From a virus, in IMG/VR virus record IMGVR_UViG_3300020347_000834, positions 1 to 54,859 of that record: DNA of 54,859 nt, one strand, 5' to 3'. Made by a program: the position numbers and the translations under genes. The notes beneath the pieces were generated by a model. It was not told where the DNA came from. It saw only the letters and a program-made list of their open reading frames with translations, and did no database searches. Shown here one piece after another: positions 17,341-26,178 of the stretch; positions within the stretch are counted from its first letter, which is position 1, and each line of letters starts with the position of its first letter.

Positions 17341-18236
17341 GGACAACCGCCTCCTACTACTCTACCTTTAGGCGTTCTAACTACATAACCCATTCTAACC
17401 ATGTAAGGCTCAATATTATTTTCGATAGTTTCCATAGCAATACCTGTCATAGAAGATATACTTTTAATACCCAAAGGATTACCTCTGTTTTTCTTCAACA
17501 CCTCTAGGTATGAATTATCATTAGAATCAAACCCGTTTTCATCAATACCCTGACTATTATATATGTCATCAATAGTATAATCATTATCTTCATAAAAAGA
17601 AGTATAATTTCTGTACCACTGTAGTCTAGCATTTAAAATTCTAGGAGTGCCTTTGCTTCTTCTAGCTATCTGAATCATTTGTTCTGGAGATACATCAACT
17701 CCTATCTTATCAGCGTTCGATCCTGCTAGTTCAGCTAACTCTTCAGCAGAATAAAACTGAAGATGTTCTTTAATTACAAACCTATCATAAAAAGGCTGAC
17801 TTAAACTACCTCCACTAGTAGTAGCACCTACCAAAGTAAATACTGGCAAATCAATAGTTTCTGGCTTTCCATCTGTAAGAATATCCATACGGTAATCTTC
17901 CATAACAGGATATAGAAACTCTTCTACTAGCTTAGGCAGTCTATGAATTTCATCAATGAATAAAACTGATCTGCCTTCAAGACCCATCAAGTACGGTATA
18001 ATATTTTTAATACTTCTAATATTAGCTGCATTGACGGTATACAGATTAACATCCATCTCTTTAGCTATGGCGCTAGCTATCGTCGTCTTACCGAGGCCGG
18101 GAGGCCCATCTATTAAAGTATGACACATAGCTTGTCTTGTTTTTTTACAGCCAGCTACGATGATCCTCAAGCGTTGTACGACATCTTGCTGACCTACAAT
18201 GCCGTCGAATGTTGACGGACGAACACAATTAGACAT
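17337..18236 (-). CDS. ruvB: RuvB-like Holliday-junction branch-migration helicase
   Basis: Start at ATG 18236 behind GGAGCAATA; 299 residues. Walker A GPPGLGKT (44-51), Walker B DEIH (95-98), sensor 1 GATT (137-140), Arg finger R152 (FYDRF), a K-G-T-P-R-I sensor 2 and a C-terminal winged helix ending YVVRTPKGRVVGG. The RPSTFDGIVGQ beginning is also typical of RuvB. Slightly shorter than bacterial RuvB (about 335). No RuvA or RuvC homologue is visible here, so it would use host RuvA, a phage resolvase elsewhere, or act alone. Confidence 0.85.
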   Translation of the reverse strand: MSNCVRPSTFDGIVGQQDVVQRLRIIVAGCKKTRQAMCHTLIDGPPGLGKTTIASAIAKEMDVNLYTVNAANIRSIKNIIPYLMGLEGRSVLFIDEIHRLPKLVEEFLYPVMEDYRMDILTDGKPETIDLPVFTLVGATTSGGSLSQPFYDRFVIKEHLQFYSAEELAELAGSNADKIGVDVSPEQMIQIARRSKGTPRILNARLQWYRNYTSFYEDNDYTIDDIYNSQGIDENGFDSNDNSYLEVLKKNRGNPLGIKSISSMTGIAMETIENNIEPYMVRMGYVVRTPKGRVVGGGCP

Positions 18237-18258
18237 TATTGCTCCAATTCTTATATAA

Positions 18259-18669
18259 CTAGTCTTTTTTAACCCAAAAAATAAAGTCGTTCTTTTCTTC
18301 ATCAAACGCAGATTCTACTAATCCTCTGTTAACCAAGTTACGAACAATATTCGATATCATTCGTTCGCTTAATTGCCTCAATATAGTATCATAATCAGAT
18401 TCTAAAATTGATGTTTTAATACTTAATGTTTTTTTATGTCTTTGTTGTCTCACAAAGGGTTTGAATATTGCTCTAGCTTCAGACAAAGAAAGAATACTGT
18501 TCATTTCTTGCTTTTGGTCTTCTGGCATGTTTTCTACTAATTCTAAAAAACCCGCATCAGAAACATCAGTGTATTCTTCTCCTAAATTTGCATATACAAC
18601 TTTTCTACTAAAATTTATTAACTTATCTAAGTTAACTATATTCAACCATTGGTCGTCTTTGTTTTCCAT
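18259..18669 (-). CDS. Hypothetical protein with C-terminal D-E-x-N-x-x-x-FWV motif
   Basis: 136 residues, mostly helical, with a motif near the end (SAFDEEKNDFIFWV) that matches the end of the protein at 41770 (CAWDDEQNKMVFWV). The two appear to be distant paralogues. No function is known; co-directional with RuvB, 22 bases upstream of its start. Confidence 0.6.
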   Translation of the reverse strand: MENKDDQWLNIVNLDKLINFSRKVVYANLGEEYTDVSDAGFLELVENMPEDQKQEMNSILSLSEARAIFKPFVRQQRHKKTLSIKTSILESDYDTILRQLSERMISNIVRNLVNRGLVESAFDEEKNDFIFWVKKD

Positions 18670-18676
18670 TTTATTC

Positions 18677-19069
18677 CTAATTCATAATATCAAATAAAGA
18701 TTTATAATATTGAGGTTGTGATAAAAAATGTTTAGCATGTGATCTGATATGAGCATTATACTGTTTATCTATTTCATTTACTACAAAATATTTATTTTTC
18801 CATATAGGTTCTTGGAACGAATTATTCCCAAGATATGCAAAATATTTACTGTCTAATTGTTTTTCGCTTTTTTTATCTGACTTACTATTGGTGACATACC
18901 AGACGTTATTTTCTTCTGTGATATCTTTCATGGCTTGTAATAGCCAAGATTCCCAAGCATCCCAATCAAACTTAAACTGTTTAGGATATCCGTATTCGTT
19001 ATACTCATTAGGATAATTCTTAAATTCGTCGTCATCATATTCATAATGTTCTGGGTCTGGATCGTACAT
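18677..19069 (-). CDS. Hypothetical acidic protein, 130 aa
   Basis: The first 30 residues are rich in Asp, Glu and Tyr; the rest is mixed with a helical FDWDAWESWLLQAMKDI segment. No family recognised. A promoter candidate lies about 45 bases upstream. Confidence 0.6.
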   Translation of the reverse strand: MYDPDPEHYEYDDDEFKNYPNEYNEYGYPKQFKFDWDAWESWLLQAMKDITEENNVWYVTNSKSDKKSEKQLDSKYFAYLGNNSFQEPIWKNKYFVVNEIDKQYNAHIRSHAKHFLSQPQYYKSLFDIMN

Positions 19070-19113
19070 AATATATACCTCATGCGATATAAGAAATGAA
19101 TCTGACTATCTTT

Positions 19114-19141
19114 ATAATACCCCGTAAAACTATATAATCAA
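19114..19141 (-). promoter_or_regulatory. Candidate promoter of the 18677-19069 gene
   Basis: Minus strand TTGATT (19136-19141), 16-base spacer, TATTAT (19114-19119). It lacks the CGATA element seen in the main promoter family. Confidence 0.4.
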
Positions 19142-19148
19142 CCTTTAA

Positions 19149-19195
19149 AGAGGTGTGGTGGGATCGAACCACCTTAGCCCTAATTGCTCACCTAC
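19149..19195 (-). other. tRNA-like 3' half (T-arm plus acceptor strand)
   Basis: On the minus strand GGTGG-TTCGATC-CCACC forms a perfect T-arm with the canonical seven-base T-loop, followed by ACACCTC, an acceptor 3' strand. A matching 5' AGGTG lies only about 20 bases upstream, so there is no room for D and anticodon arms. This is either a decayed tRNA, an attachment-type remnant, or a minimal tRNA-like structure at the end of the rIIB transcript. Confidence 0.4.
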
Positions 19196-19216
19196 TATCA
19201 CAGGAATCACAGGACA

Positions 19217-20068
19217 TTAAAATTCGTCGTAATTATCTTCATCATCATCGTCTTCAAACTGATCCCAATAATCCTCATTATATTCATCATACACAGTTTG
19301 ATATTCTTCGTCATCAACGTAAGAGTCTGCTTCAAACTCTGCCTTATAAAGAGGTTTTGGTAATTCACCCTGATAAAGACCGACTACTTCATATTTGCAA
19401 GTGCGAAGTTTCTCGCAGTTACAGTCGCTGGGAACACTGACAACATCTTCAGGATTAATTTTAACAATTACGATATTATCACCAGCATCAACATTACCAT
19501 AGTTAGCAACATAGTTCAAGGCTCCCGCATGAAGACCTTGTGAGCATCCAACTTTACGATTGTCGTCTACCTTTGCTCGACGCATTTCGCAGACCTGACC
19601 AACCTTATTGTCGAATGTTCCTTTCCACTTGTCTTTAAAATCACTATTGACTGCCTTGTATGCAAGGAAACATCCGTCTTCGGTGATAGGAAGATTCTCA
19701 TGCTCCAAGAAGTCATACAATTCTTGCTGACTCTGCATACTTGGATTTTCCATAAGATTTTGCAAGAACTTTACAAGAGGCTCAAAAGGCAAACCCTTAC
19801 TCATAAATTCTATAATTCTCTTACTGATGCTACCGTGAACTTCTTCACCTTCAAACATCACCTTGCCATTTACGATTGATACTTGTCCGTCACTAAAACT
19901 AGCAACAGCTTTCTCAATGTCTACCAGTTCTAGCAACTCATCTTCTGTTGCTGTTGGTAGTGCTTCCAGAATCAGCTTGTAATTAGTATGATCTGGAATT
20001 ACTTGGTGAGCCTTATTCTTTAAGATCACCGTTAAGTTACCGTCAACCCACATGAAAGGAACACTCAT
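19217..20068 (-). CDS. rIIB: rIIB-like protein
   Basis: 283 residues. The middle part resembles T4-type rIIB proteins (GSISKRIIEFMSKGLPFEPLV, FLEHENLPITEDGCFLAYKAV, CSQGLHAGALNYVANYG). The C-terminal 40 residues are extremely acidic (mostly D, E, Y), not typical of T4 rIIB. It follows rIIA after 23 bases, in the same order as in T4. In T4 the pair affects lysis control and exclusion by lambda Rex; the molecular role is not settled. AGGAG precedes the ATG. Confidence 0.75.
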   Translation of the reverse strand: MSVPFMWVDGNLTVILKNKAHQVIPDHTNYKLILEALPTATEDELLELVDIEKAVASFSDGQVSIVNGKVMFEGEEVHGSISKRIIEFMSKGLPFEPLVKFLQNLMENPSMQSQQELYDFLEHENLPITEDGCFLAYKAVNSDFKDKWKGTFDNKVGQVCEMRRAKVDDNRKVGCSQGLHAGALNYVANYGNVDAGDNIVIVKINPEDVVSVPSDCNCEKLRTCKYEVVGLYQGELPKPLYKAEFEADSYVDDEEYQTVYDEYNEDYWDQFEDDDDEDNYDEF

Positions 20069-20091
20069 AATTAAACTCCTGTGATTAAAAC

Positions 20092-22737
20092 CTAAACCAA
20101 ATTTCCTATTGCTGTTCTCAGTTCGCTGAGTTCAACATTGTCAAACCATTTGTCTCGACCATAGTAACCAGTGTTATGAATATCTGTAGGGTCATTAGTC
20201 TTGATCCTCTCAACATCCAAATCGTCGTTACTACTAACAATATACTTTAGTATCGGTGACTTGTCAATAGTATCTTTAAGAATTTTTCTAAGAGCATCCA
20301 TTTTAGGCAGGGTCTTGATGATTGCCTGACTACGGGATTTGTTGCCAGTTGGCAACTCTTCGTAACCATACAGTTTCTTAAATTCAAAAAGCATATTGTT
20401 TAGTTTAAGCATTTTAGCATTAATATCCTTTGCACCTTCTGTGATATTATATACACTTGCTATATTGTCTACATGCTGTTCAAGTCTTTGTCTACTAAAT
20501 ACTCTAAGATTAAAGTATTCACTATTTGCAACTTGAGAAAAGTAGTATATAAGTAGCCACTGATCCATCGCCTGAGTGACTGTCTCATCTTTAATATAAT
20601 CCTTGTAGTCAAGGCCATAGATATTTAAAAGATTAGCCATTAGAACTCTATCTGAACGCTCTGGACTGCTGTGCCAACTTCTTTGCTTCTTAAAGTCTGA
20701 GGTAGAATATTCTTTATCACAATGATTAATGACTGCATCATACTTACCTACTTCTTGTCTTAATTTCTTAGACATTTTTGCAGCCTTACTCTTAAACCAT
20801 TTATTAAAGCATACTAAGTTAATACCCTGCTTTTGTAACTTAGCTACTGAACTTTGTTTGATAGCATAGATGTTATATCTGCTAAACAAAATACTACCTA
20901 AAACATTATCCTTTTGTGCTAAACCATAGATGTTATGAAGATTGGGATAAGGACTAACAGACTTATATCTAGTGATAGGAACATATATTACTTGTTCAGC
21001 ATCTTCTAGTCCTTCTACCAGACTATCGCTCAGTTCGCTAAGTTGGGCAGAATCATTGAGATTATTACCGCTAAGATTAGAACACTCTTTCTTATTATAA
21101 TCTTTAGAACTTTTTAGAAGAAAGATTTCGTCTTTACTAATCATACCAGCACCAGTGCCAGTTCTTCCCTTGGTGCTAGATTGTAGCAGACTACGGTATT
21201 CAGAGATGTTCTTGACGTTCTCTTCGCCACCAATATCTTTAATAAGTTTAGCGAAACCCTCACCAGAATCTTCTGCTGGATTTTGAGTGTCAACCATAAG
21301 ATACGCCATGCAATCATTCTTATTACAATATCTGATAGCAATCTTCTTGGCAGTCTCAGGACTTCTAGTGTCACAGACAAAGAAGGCTAGAGGATTAGTC
21401 TTACGGGTTTTGTCCCAGTAGTTTGATGATCTGCCTTGTAAAGTCTCATGATGGATTTTATGTGTAAGATACAACATTCTCTTGGAACGATGACTAGCAG
21501 TACGATAATTAATAACATACAACTGTTTGTGTTTACCTAATTTATAATCTAAGTCTTCACCAGCAGACAAATCATGTTTCTTACCTTCTGCATTGACCCA
21601 TTCTGCACCAGCAGTATATCCACCAGCAATATCAGCCAGCTTATAATATGTTTGGTAAGCATCTATAAGATTAGTACACTCTTCAACCTTTGTTGACATA
21701 TTGCTCTTGAGTTGTAGATAAATATCTTGGGTCTTTTCTCTAAGAGTTTTAATAACACCCTTAGTATACTGTAGACCTTCTCTACTAACATCCATCTCTA
21801 GTTCACCAATATTACAGGTGATCTCAAGATATAGACCAGAGTTTAATATCTCTTTGACTAGATTAGTCCAGTTGTCTACATCGGCTTTCTTGAATGCTCT
21901 ATTCCATCGCTGAATAGCATCACTCTTTTGTTCTTGTTCTTCTTTGCCGATAATTTTATCGGAATCTACTGGGTACGCAATATTACCCATGATAGCCACA
22001 ATACCAGCACCGGGACTGTTATATGTACTAGGATATTTGTCGTCATTATCAGATATTCTACCAACACGCCAGTTAGTCCCTTCTACAATAGTATTAGTAT
22101 GAGAATACTCATGGTTCTGAAGAAGTTTACAAGTACCACCCTCCATCATTGGCTTAGTCTTAAAGTAATGAAAGATTCTCTTAGACTTATTAGTAAACTC
22201 TTGGAAGTCGCTCTGCTTTACTGCAAAACTGATTTCAAGGCCATTAGGTTCATCAGTATGAGTGACCCCAAACAGACTTAGACTAGGCACTCCACCTTCA
22301 TCCATAGCAGCTATGTAATTGTACGCTTTGCCATTGAAGAAAGAAGTTGTGCTAAAACTTTTAGTGTAAGCAAATGGACTCTTAGAACCAAGACCAAGAC
22401 AACCAGTAAAATCGTTACTGTCATTCTTGTTACTAGCCCCATAAGTTGTATAGAGTTCTTCCATATCTTCTTGAGATAATCCAGTACCATAATCTCTCAC
22501 CGTAAAGTTAGGGTTTGCTTGTGTAGGTAAACTAACCTTGAAAGGATTCCTGTTGCCTGATGCCACATGAGCATCATTAGCATTTGTAGAAAGTTCACGA
22601 ATTACTGCCATTACTTTATCAGAATACAACGAGTCTGACAAAATCTTAAACATTTTGCTGGTTTGTGCAATGCTAAACTGATTACTAGCGTCAACACCGT
22701 TTGAATGAATTTCTACTGTACGATCTGCAAGTTTCAT
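20092..22737 (-). CDS. rIIA: rIIA-like protein with GHKL ATPase domain
   Basis: 881 residues, longer than T4 rIIA (725). The N-terminal Bergerat-type ATP site is clear: N-box E48-x-x-x-N52 (IRELSTNANDAH), G1 box D82-x-G84-x-G86 (RDYGTGLS), G2 box GLGSKSP near 115-121. The remaining about 600 residues have no known domain. It is the first gene after the best promoter of the window (22780-22808). In T4 it is membrane-associated and acts together with rIIB. Confidence 0.8.
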   Translation of the reverse strand: MKLADRTVEIHSNGVDASNQFSIAQTSKMFKILSDSLYSDKVMAVIRELSTNANDAHVASGNRNPFKVSLPTQANPNFTVRDYGTGLSQEDMEELYTTYGASNKNDSNDFTGCLGLGSKSPFAYTKSFSTTSFFNGKAYNYIAAMDEGGVPSLSLFGVTHTDEPNGLEISFAVKQSDFQEFTNKSKRIFHYFKTKPMMEGGTCKLLQNHEYSHTNTIVEGTNWRVGRISDNDDKYPSTYNSPGAGIVAIMGNIAYPVDSDKIIGKEEQEQKSDAIQRWNRAFKKADVDNWTNLVKEILNSGLYLEITCNIGELEMDVSREGLQYTKGVIKTLREKTQDIYLQLKSNMSTKVEECTNLIDAYQTYYKLADIAGGYTAGAEWVNAEGKKHDLSAGEDLDYKLGKHKQLYVINYRTASHRSKRMLYLTHKIHHETLQGRSSNYWDKTRKTNPLAFFVCDTRSPETAKKIAIRYCNKNDCMAYLMVDTQNPAEDSGEGFAKLIKDIGGEENVKNISEYRSLLQSSTKGRTGTGAGMISKDEIFLLKSSKDYNKKECSNLSGNNLNDSAQLSELSDSLVEGLEDAEQVIYVPITRYKSVSPYPNLHNIYGLAQKDNVLGSILFSRYNIYAIKQSSVAKLQKQGINLVCFNKWFKSKAAKMSKKLRQEVGKYDAVINHCDKEYSTSDFKKQRSWHSSPERSDRVLMANLLNIYGLDYKDYIKDETVTQAMDQWLLIYYFSQVANSEYFNLRVFSRQRLEQHVDNIASVYNITEGAKDINAKMLKLNNMLFEFKKLYGYEELPTGNKSRSQAIIKTLPKMDALRKILKDTIDKSPILKYIVSSNDDLDVERIKTNDPTDIHNTGYYGRDKWFDNVELSELRTAIGNLV

Positions 22738-22779
22738 CTGCGATAGTCTCCAAAAAAGTTATTGTCCTGTGATAGCCTA

Positions 22780-22808
22780 AGTATATCATCGTCTATAGAT
22801 GTTGTCAA
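22780..22808 (-). promoter_or_regulatory. rIIA promoter with spacer CGAT element
   Basis: Minus strand TTGACA (22803-22808), 17-base spacer, TATACT (22780-22785). The spacer carries AGACGATG just before the -10. The leader then contains TATCACAGGAC and TTTTGGAGA, shared with the leader of the gene at 31537. Confidence 0.8.
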
Positions 22809-22819
22809 GCATTAATCTT

Positions 22820-22906
22820 TTATTCAGTCCAAATACTATCTACACACGGTAACAGAGGATATTCTAAATCTTCATCAGGTAATTCAAACCAATCTTCAAA
22901 ATCCAT
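22820..22906 (-). CDS. Possible acidic microprotein, 28 aa
   Basis: ATG at 22906, overlapping the end of the upstream gene by 11 bases; product MDFEDWFELPDEDLEYPLLP followed by CVDSIWTE. Acidic, with regular overlap as in the neighbours, but only a weak ribosome-binding site. Confidence 0.4.
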   Translation of the reverse strand: MDFEDWFELPDEDLEYPLLPCVDSIWTE

Positions 22907-23198
22907 GTGTATCTTCGTCAGGATCGTAGTCTTCGTATTCTTCTGGTTGAAAATCTTCGTCATTGTAGGGCGACCAATCTGTATTATAATCTTCTATTTG
23001 TCGCTCTATTTCTTCTTCTATAATTTCAGCAGCATCAAAGACAATTTCAAATTCTTGTATTTTATTAACAAGTAAAGAAAGATTTCTTTCTATCTTAGAT
23101 AGTATTTTTTTGATATCTTTATTATCTTTTTGTATATCTTGTATACTCTTTTTATTATCTAGTATGGATTTGTGTAGTTTTTGATTATCTGTATCCAT
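22896..23198 (-). CDS. Coiled-coil protein with acidic tail
   Basis: 100 residues: residues about 5-50 are a strong Lys/Asp/Ile heptad coiled coil (QDIQKDNKDIKKILSKIE), the last 35 are Asp/Glu/Tyr-rich. No known family. The start overlaps the stop of the preceding gene by one base. Confidence 0.6.
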   Translation of the reverse strand: MDTDNQKLHKSILDNKKSIQDIQKDNKDIKKILSKIERNLSLLVNKIQEFEIVFDAAEIIEEEIERQIEDYNTDWSPYNDEDFQPEEYEDYDPDEDTHGF

Positions 23199-23503
23199 TA
23201 AATAACCTTGTATTCTTTGATATCTCCATTTTCTACAATTTTTTTGTCTTCATACGGAGATGCCATGCGTCTATATAGTTCTTGCTTTATATTCTCTAAT
23301 ACACCAGTAGCAATAGCAATTTTAGTATAAGATACTTGACCAATAGTTTTGGCTATTATTCTACTAAAAGTATAGTTAATTTCACCGCAAATAACAGCAA
23401 ATTCCTCACTTGTTAATTCTTCATTACCGTGAGTCAAACAATCTACCATAGATTCTATACATTCGTCTAATTCTTTTCTAGCATTCTCTTTAATATAAGG
23501 CAT
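23198..23503 (-). CDS. Conserved small phage protein (DUF6899-like)
   Basis: 101 residues. The pattern MPYIKE near the start, GEINYTFSRII in the middle, and GVLENIKQELYRRMASPYEDKKI near the end matches, from memory, a short family widespread in phages and some bacteria. Function unknown. One-base overlaps with both neighbours show tight operon packing. Confidence 0.6.
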   Translation of the reverse strand: MPYIKENARKELDECIESMVDCLTHGNEELTSEEFAVICGEINYTFSRIIAKTIGQVSYTKIAIATGVLENIKQELYRRMASPYEDKKIVENGDIKEYKVI

Positions 23504-24393
23504 TATAATTGCTCCTTGATCCAGTTTTCTAGTTCTATTTTAGGTTCCCATTTAAGTAGTTTTTTTGCCACTGTAATATCGGCCAAAGTTAATTTAGGCT
23601 CTATTCTTTTTTCTGTGTATTGTTTTTGTGATTTAAACATATCTGCTATTTCATTTACAGAATAGTTTTTACCACTGCCTATATTTATAGAGTCTCCTTG
23701 TCTATTAGAGCATTCCATCGCTGCTAAATTAGCGGATACTACATCATCTACATGAATGAAATCTCTTCTTTGATTACCATCATTTACTATATTGAAAGGT
23801 TTTTTATTAAAATAGGCTTCTAAAAATACACTTAAAACACTTCTATACGCTCCTGTGTTCGTCATTCTACAACCATATACATTAAAATATCTTAAACATA
23901 TAGTATTTATATTATAGATTTTATAATATAGCTTACAATATTCCTCTCCTTGATATTTATTTAAAGCATATGGACTTAGAGGTTTTATTGTTTCGTTTTC
24001 ATTTGTCGGTATATCAACAGCGTCACCATAGCAAGAGCATGATCCGCTATAAACTAATTTTATATTATATTTTCTGGCTACTTCTAACATTTTAACTGTA
24101 GAAATTAAATTTGAATTAATAGTAGATACAGGATTTTCTATAGAATTTTGTACATTAGGAGATGCTGCCATGTGAAAGATGCCATCAGCACCTTCGCAAA
24201 TTCTATTTAATTCTTGAGGCAGAGCCATAGTGATATCTTTATATGTAAAACACTCATGAACGTGTTCACTAATATTATCAAGATTTCCAGTAGAAAGGTT
24301 GTCAACAATAATTACTTCATGATCTTCAGATAATAGCCTATCAACTAAATTAGAACCAATAAATCCAGCACCACCCGTTACAACATATTTCAT
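23503..24393 (-). CDS. NAD-dependent nucleotide-sugar epimerase (GalE-like)
   Basis: ATG at 24393 with GAGGA upstream is preferred over the in-frame TTG at 24402; 296 residues. Extended SDR: TGGAGFIGSN at the start, a DNLSTG loop, S-G-S-C/S region (YSGSCSCYGD) and the Y-x-x-x-K pair in SPYALNKYQGEEY, followed by RYFNVYG. It likely interconverts UDP-hexoses for the glycan cassettes. Substrate specificity cannot be read from sequence. Confidence 0.8.
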   Translation of the reverse strand: MKYVVTGGAGFIGSNLVDRLLSEDHEVIIVDNLSTGNLDNISEHVHECFTYKDITMALPQELNRICEGADGIFHMAASPNVQNSIENPVSTINSNLISTVKMLEVARKYNIKLVYSGSCSCYGDAVDIPTNENETIKPLSPYALNKYQGEEYCKLYYKIYNINTICLRYFNVYGCRMTNTGAYRSVLSVFLEAYFNKKPFNIVNDGNQRRDFIHVDDVVSANLAAMECSNRQGDSINIGSGKNYSVNEIADMFKSQKQYTEKRIEPKLTLADITVAKKLLKWEPKIELENWIKEQL

Positions 24394-24959
24394 TAAATAC
24401 AATCCTCATGAGTTAAAGCTACAGAACAATAACATTGATACTTGTTGCAGTATGGACATTTTGGCCCCGGTTCTTCATAACCCCAAGCATTACAATATGG
24501 GGTAAAACTTTCTGCTCCTGTATCTATACATACCAGTAATCTTTTACTGCCTTTTTTAATATAGCCAATATTTGTCCAGTGACAATCCCAAAATTTAAAA
24601 CCTGTTTTATCTTTTATCTTATTGACAAGACACTGTAGTTTATTATAAGGAGTATCGTCTACATCAACAAGCATAGCTTTCTCTGTCACATACCCCCAAG
24701 AGGTTACAGTTTCTTCTGGATTCCAATGTTTTAAAAGTTCTGGATCATATGAGTATGGAATTTTACAAAGGTCTGTGACGACTCTTGGGGCTAAATCAAA
24801 TTCAGCTAATATTAATTGATTATCTATAGATTCTATTGCTCGTTTTTTTGTCTTAAAACTTTTAAATCCTAGATTATTTTCTCCTCTGATGGGCATAAAA
24901 TCGCAATACCCACCAGAGTCGCACCAACTCATATCTACCAAATAATCGTTATTTACCAT
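24393..24959 (-). CDS. Protein-kinase-fold-like protein with C-terminal Cys cluster
   Basis: 188 residues. A FWDCHWTNIGYI segment followed 11 residues later by LLVCIDTGAESF resembles the catalytic D-x-H-x-x-N loop and the metal-binding D-x-G of small-molecule/RIO-type kinases, but the N-terminal Gly loop is not evident. The last 30 residues contain a CPYCNKYQCYC zinc-like cluster. Could be a degenerate kinase; low certainty. Confidence 0.4.
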   Translation of the reverse strand: MVNNDYLVDMSWCDSGGYCDFMPIRGENNLGFKSFKTKKRAIESIDNQLILAEFDLAPRVVTDLCKIPYSYDPELLKHWNPEETVTSWGYVTEKAMLVDVDDTPYNKLQCLVNKIKDKTGFKFWDCHWTNIGYIKKGSKRLLVCIDTGAESFTPYCNAWGYEEPGPKCPYCNKYQCYCSVALTHEDCI

Positions 24960-25167
24960 TTACATTCCTGTATTCCTCATCAGTCCACATTTTGTAGACC
25001 AAATAAAAATCTCTAGGTTTCCATTGTTTTACTTTTTCTTCACTAGAGACTTCTCTTGGTGGAATAAAGAGAAGCATTGCTAGTGCTAAAGTAAATAAAC
25101 CAACAACAATAATCCAACTTTTATCTTTAATTAGTCTCTCCACCTGCTCTTGTAAGTAAAGCAGCAA
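24949..25167 (-). CDS. Small membrane protein, 72 aa
   Basis: One transmembrane helix (about 18-36, WIIVVGLFTLALAMLLFI) and a polar C-terminal domain. The first ATG gives a 41-base overlap with the prepilin-like gene; a GTG a few codons later would shorten this. No domain known. Confidence 0.5.
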   Translation of the reverse strand: MLLYLQEQVERLIKDKSWIIVVGLFTLALAMLLFIPPREVSSEEKVKQWKPRDFYLVYKMWTDEEYRNVNGK

Positions 25168-26092
25168 ATACAGATAAGTCTACATTCTCATTAATGGTTC
25201 TAACAGAACCGTCAGCATAACAAGAGTTCATAATGCCGGGATGAAAACTAAATGCTTCACCATTATTAGTAACTCCAAAAGGAATATTACCAGCACAATT
25301 CTTACACTTATCTCCATTGCTATCCATACCATCTAACTTAAAAGGCCCAACACTATCTGCCCACCCAATACACTGATTAGTAGCACCAGTAGGAGTTGCT
25401 CCATTATTAGTATCAGCCTTATAAGTATCGGGTCTACTTCCACATTCTATAATTAATAAAGTATTAGAAAACCCATCTCTAATATGAGCATCTCTAGTTA
25501 CTGCGTCTTTAATTAAACAACCTTCATTCCTATCTTTTGCTGCATAAATATCAGAAGCAGCAGGAAAAACTTTACTTTTAATGCCTGTAAAGGTTTCGTA
25601 GTCTGTATATCCAAGATTATTGGGATTCATGGTAGTAGCAGCACTGTCGTCATCTCTAGTAGGGCCATCTACACTAGCATAACCACCAGCAGGAAGCATA
25701 GCAGAAGGACATTTAAATACAGATAAGTTTGCGCTTAATACTGTAGCATTTTGTTCCCACCAGTTTTTACTAAAATCATATTGATCTGCTATCGCTCTTT
25801 GCTCCATCTGTGATAACAATGAGGCTCTCCAACTATGTTCTGTACCTGAACGATTACCAGTGGAAGATTTACCAGCAGAATCAACTGTCCAAGAAGCGGC
25901 AGGAAAATATCTTTGTGAATCCATACTTGTATGTGCTGCTAAACCTTGTTGTTTTAGATTATTAGCACAAGACATTCTTCGTGCTGCTTCTCTTGCCGAC
26001 TGAACAGCAGGGAGTAATAATCCTACTAAAACACCAATGATTGCAATAACTACCAGTAATTCGATGAGAGTAAAACCTTTGCGATTTTTCAT
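25127..26092 (-). CDS. DUF1559 prepilin-like protein (type II/IV pseudopilin N-terminus)
   Basis: 321 residues. The N-terminus MKNRKGFTLIELLVVIAIIG is a perfect prepilin peptidase site (cleavage after G6, E at +5 of the mature protein) followed by the AVQSAREAARRMSCANNLKQ segment and the ending FHPGIMNSCYADGSVRTI, diagnostic of the DUF1559 family. That family is expanded almost exclusively in Planctomycetes and related phyla. The host peptidase could process it. It is the best host clue in the window and an unusual gene for a phage. Confidence 0.9.
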   Translation of the reverse strand: MKNRKGFTLIELLVVIAIIGVLVGLLLPAVQSAREAARRMSCANNLKQQGLAAHTSMDSQRYFPAASWTVDSAGKSSTGNRSGTEHSWRASLLSQMEQRAIADQYDFSKNWWEQNATVLSANLSVFKCPSAMLPAGGYASVDGPTRDDDSAATTMNPNNLGYTDYETFTGIKSKVFPAASDIYAAKDRNEGCLIKDAVTRDAHIRDGFSNTLLIIECGSRPDTYKADTNNGATPTGATNQCIGWADSVGPFKLDGMDSNGDKCKNCAGNIPFGVTNNGEAFSFHPGIMNSCYADGSVRTINENVDLSVFAALLTRAGGETN

Positions 26093-26114
26093 TTTGTATT
26101 CCTTATAGAAAAAG

Positions 26115-26160
26115 TAAATATTATAACCCTAAAAAATTATAATACCCTCTTAAATCATTC
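26115..26160 (-). promoter_or_regulatory. Candidate promoter of the prepilin-like gene
   Basis: Two TATAAT boxes on the minus strand (26136-26141 and 26120-26125) each preceded by AGGGT, forming a near-direct repeat 16 bases apart; no good -35. A separate promoter fits this gene's host-like nature. Confidence 0.35.
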
Positions 26161-26178
26161 CGGCATATTAGTATTTTG

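Noticed and set aside
21928-22281. Plus-strand ORF of 117 codons
   Set aside because: Lies inside rIIA on the other strand; composition reflects the complement of a real gene.
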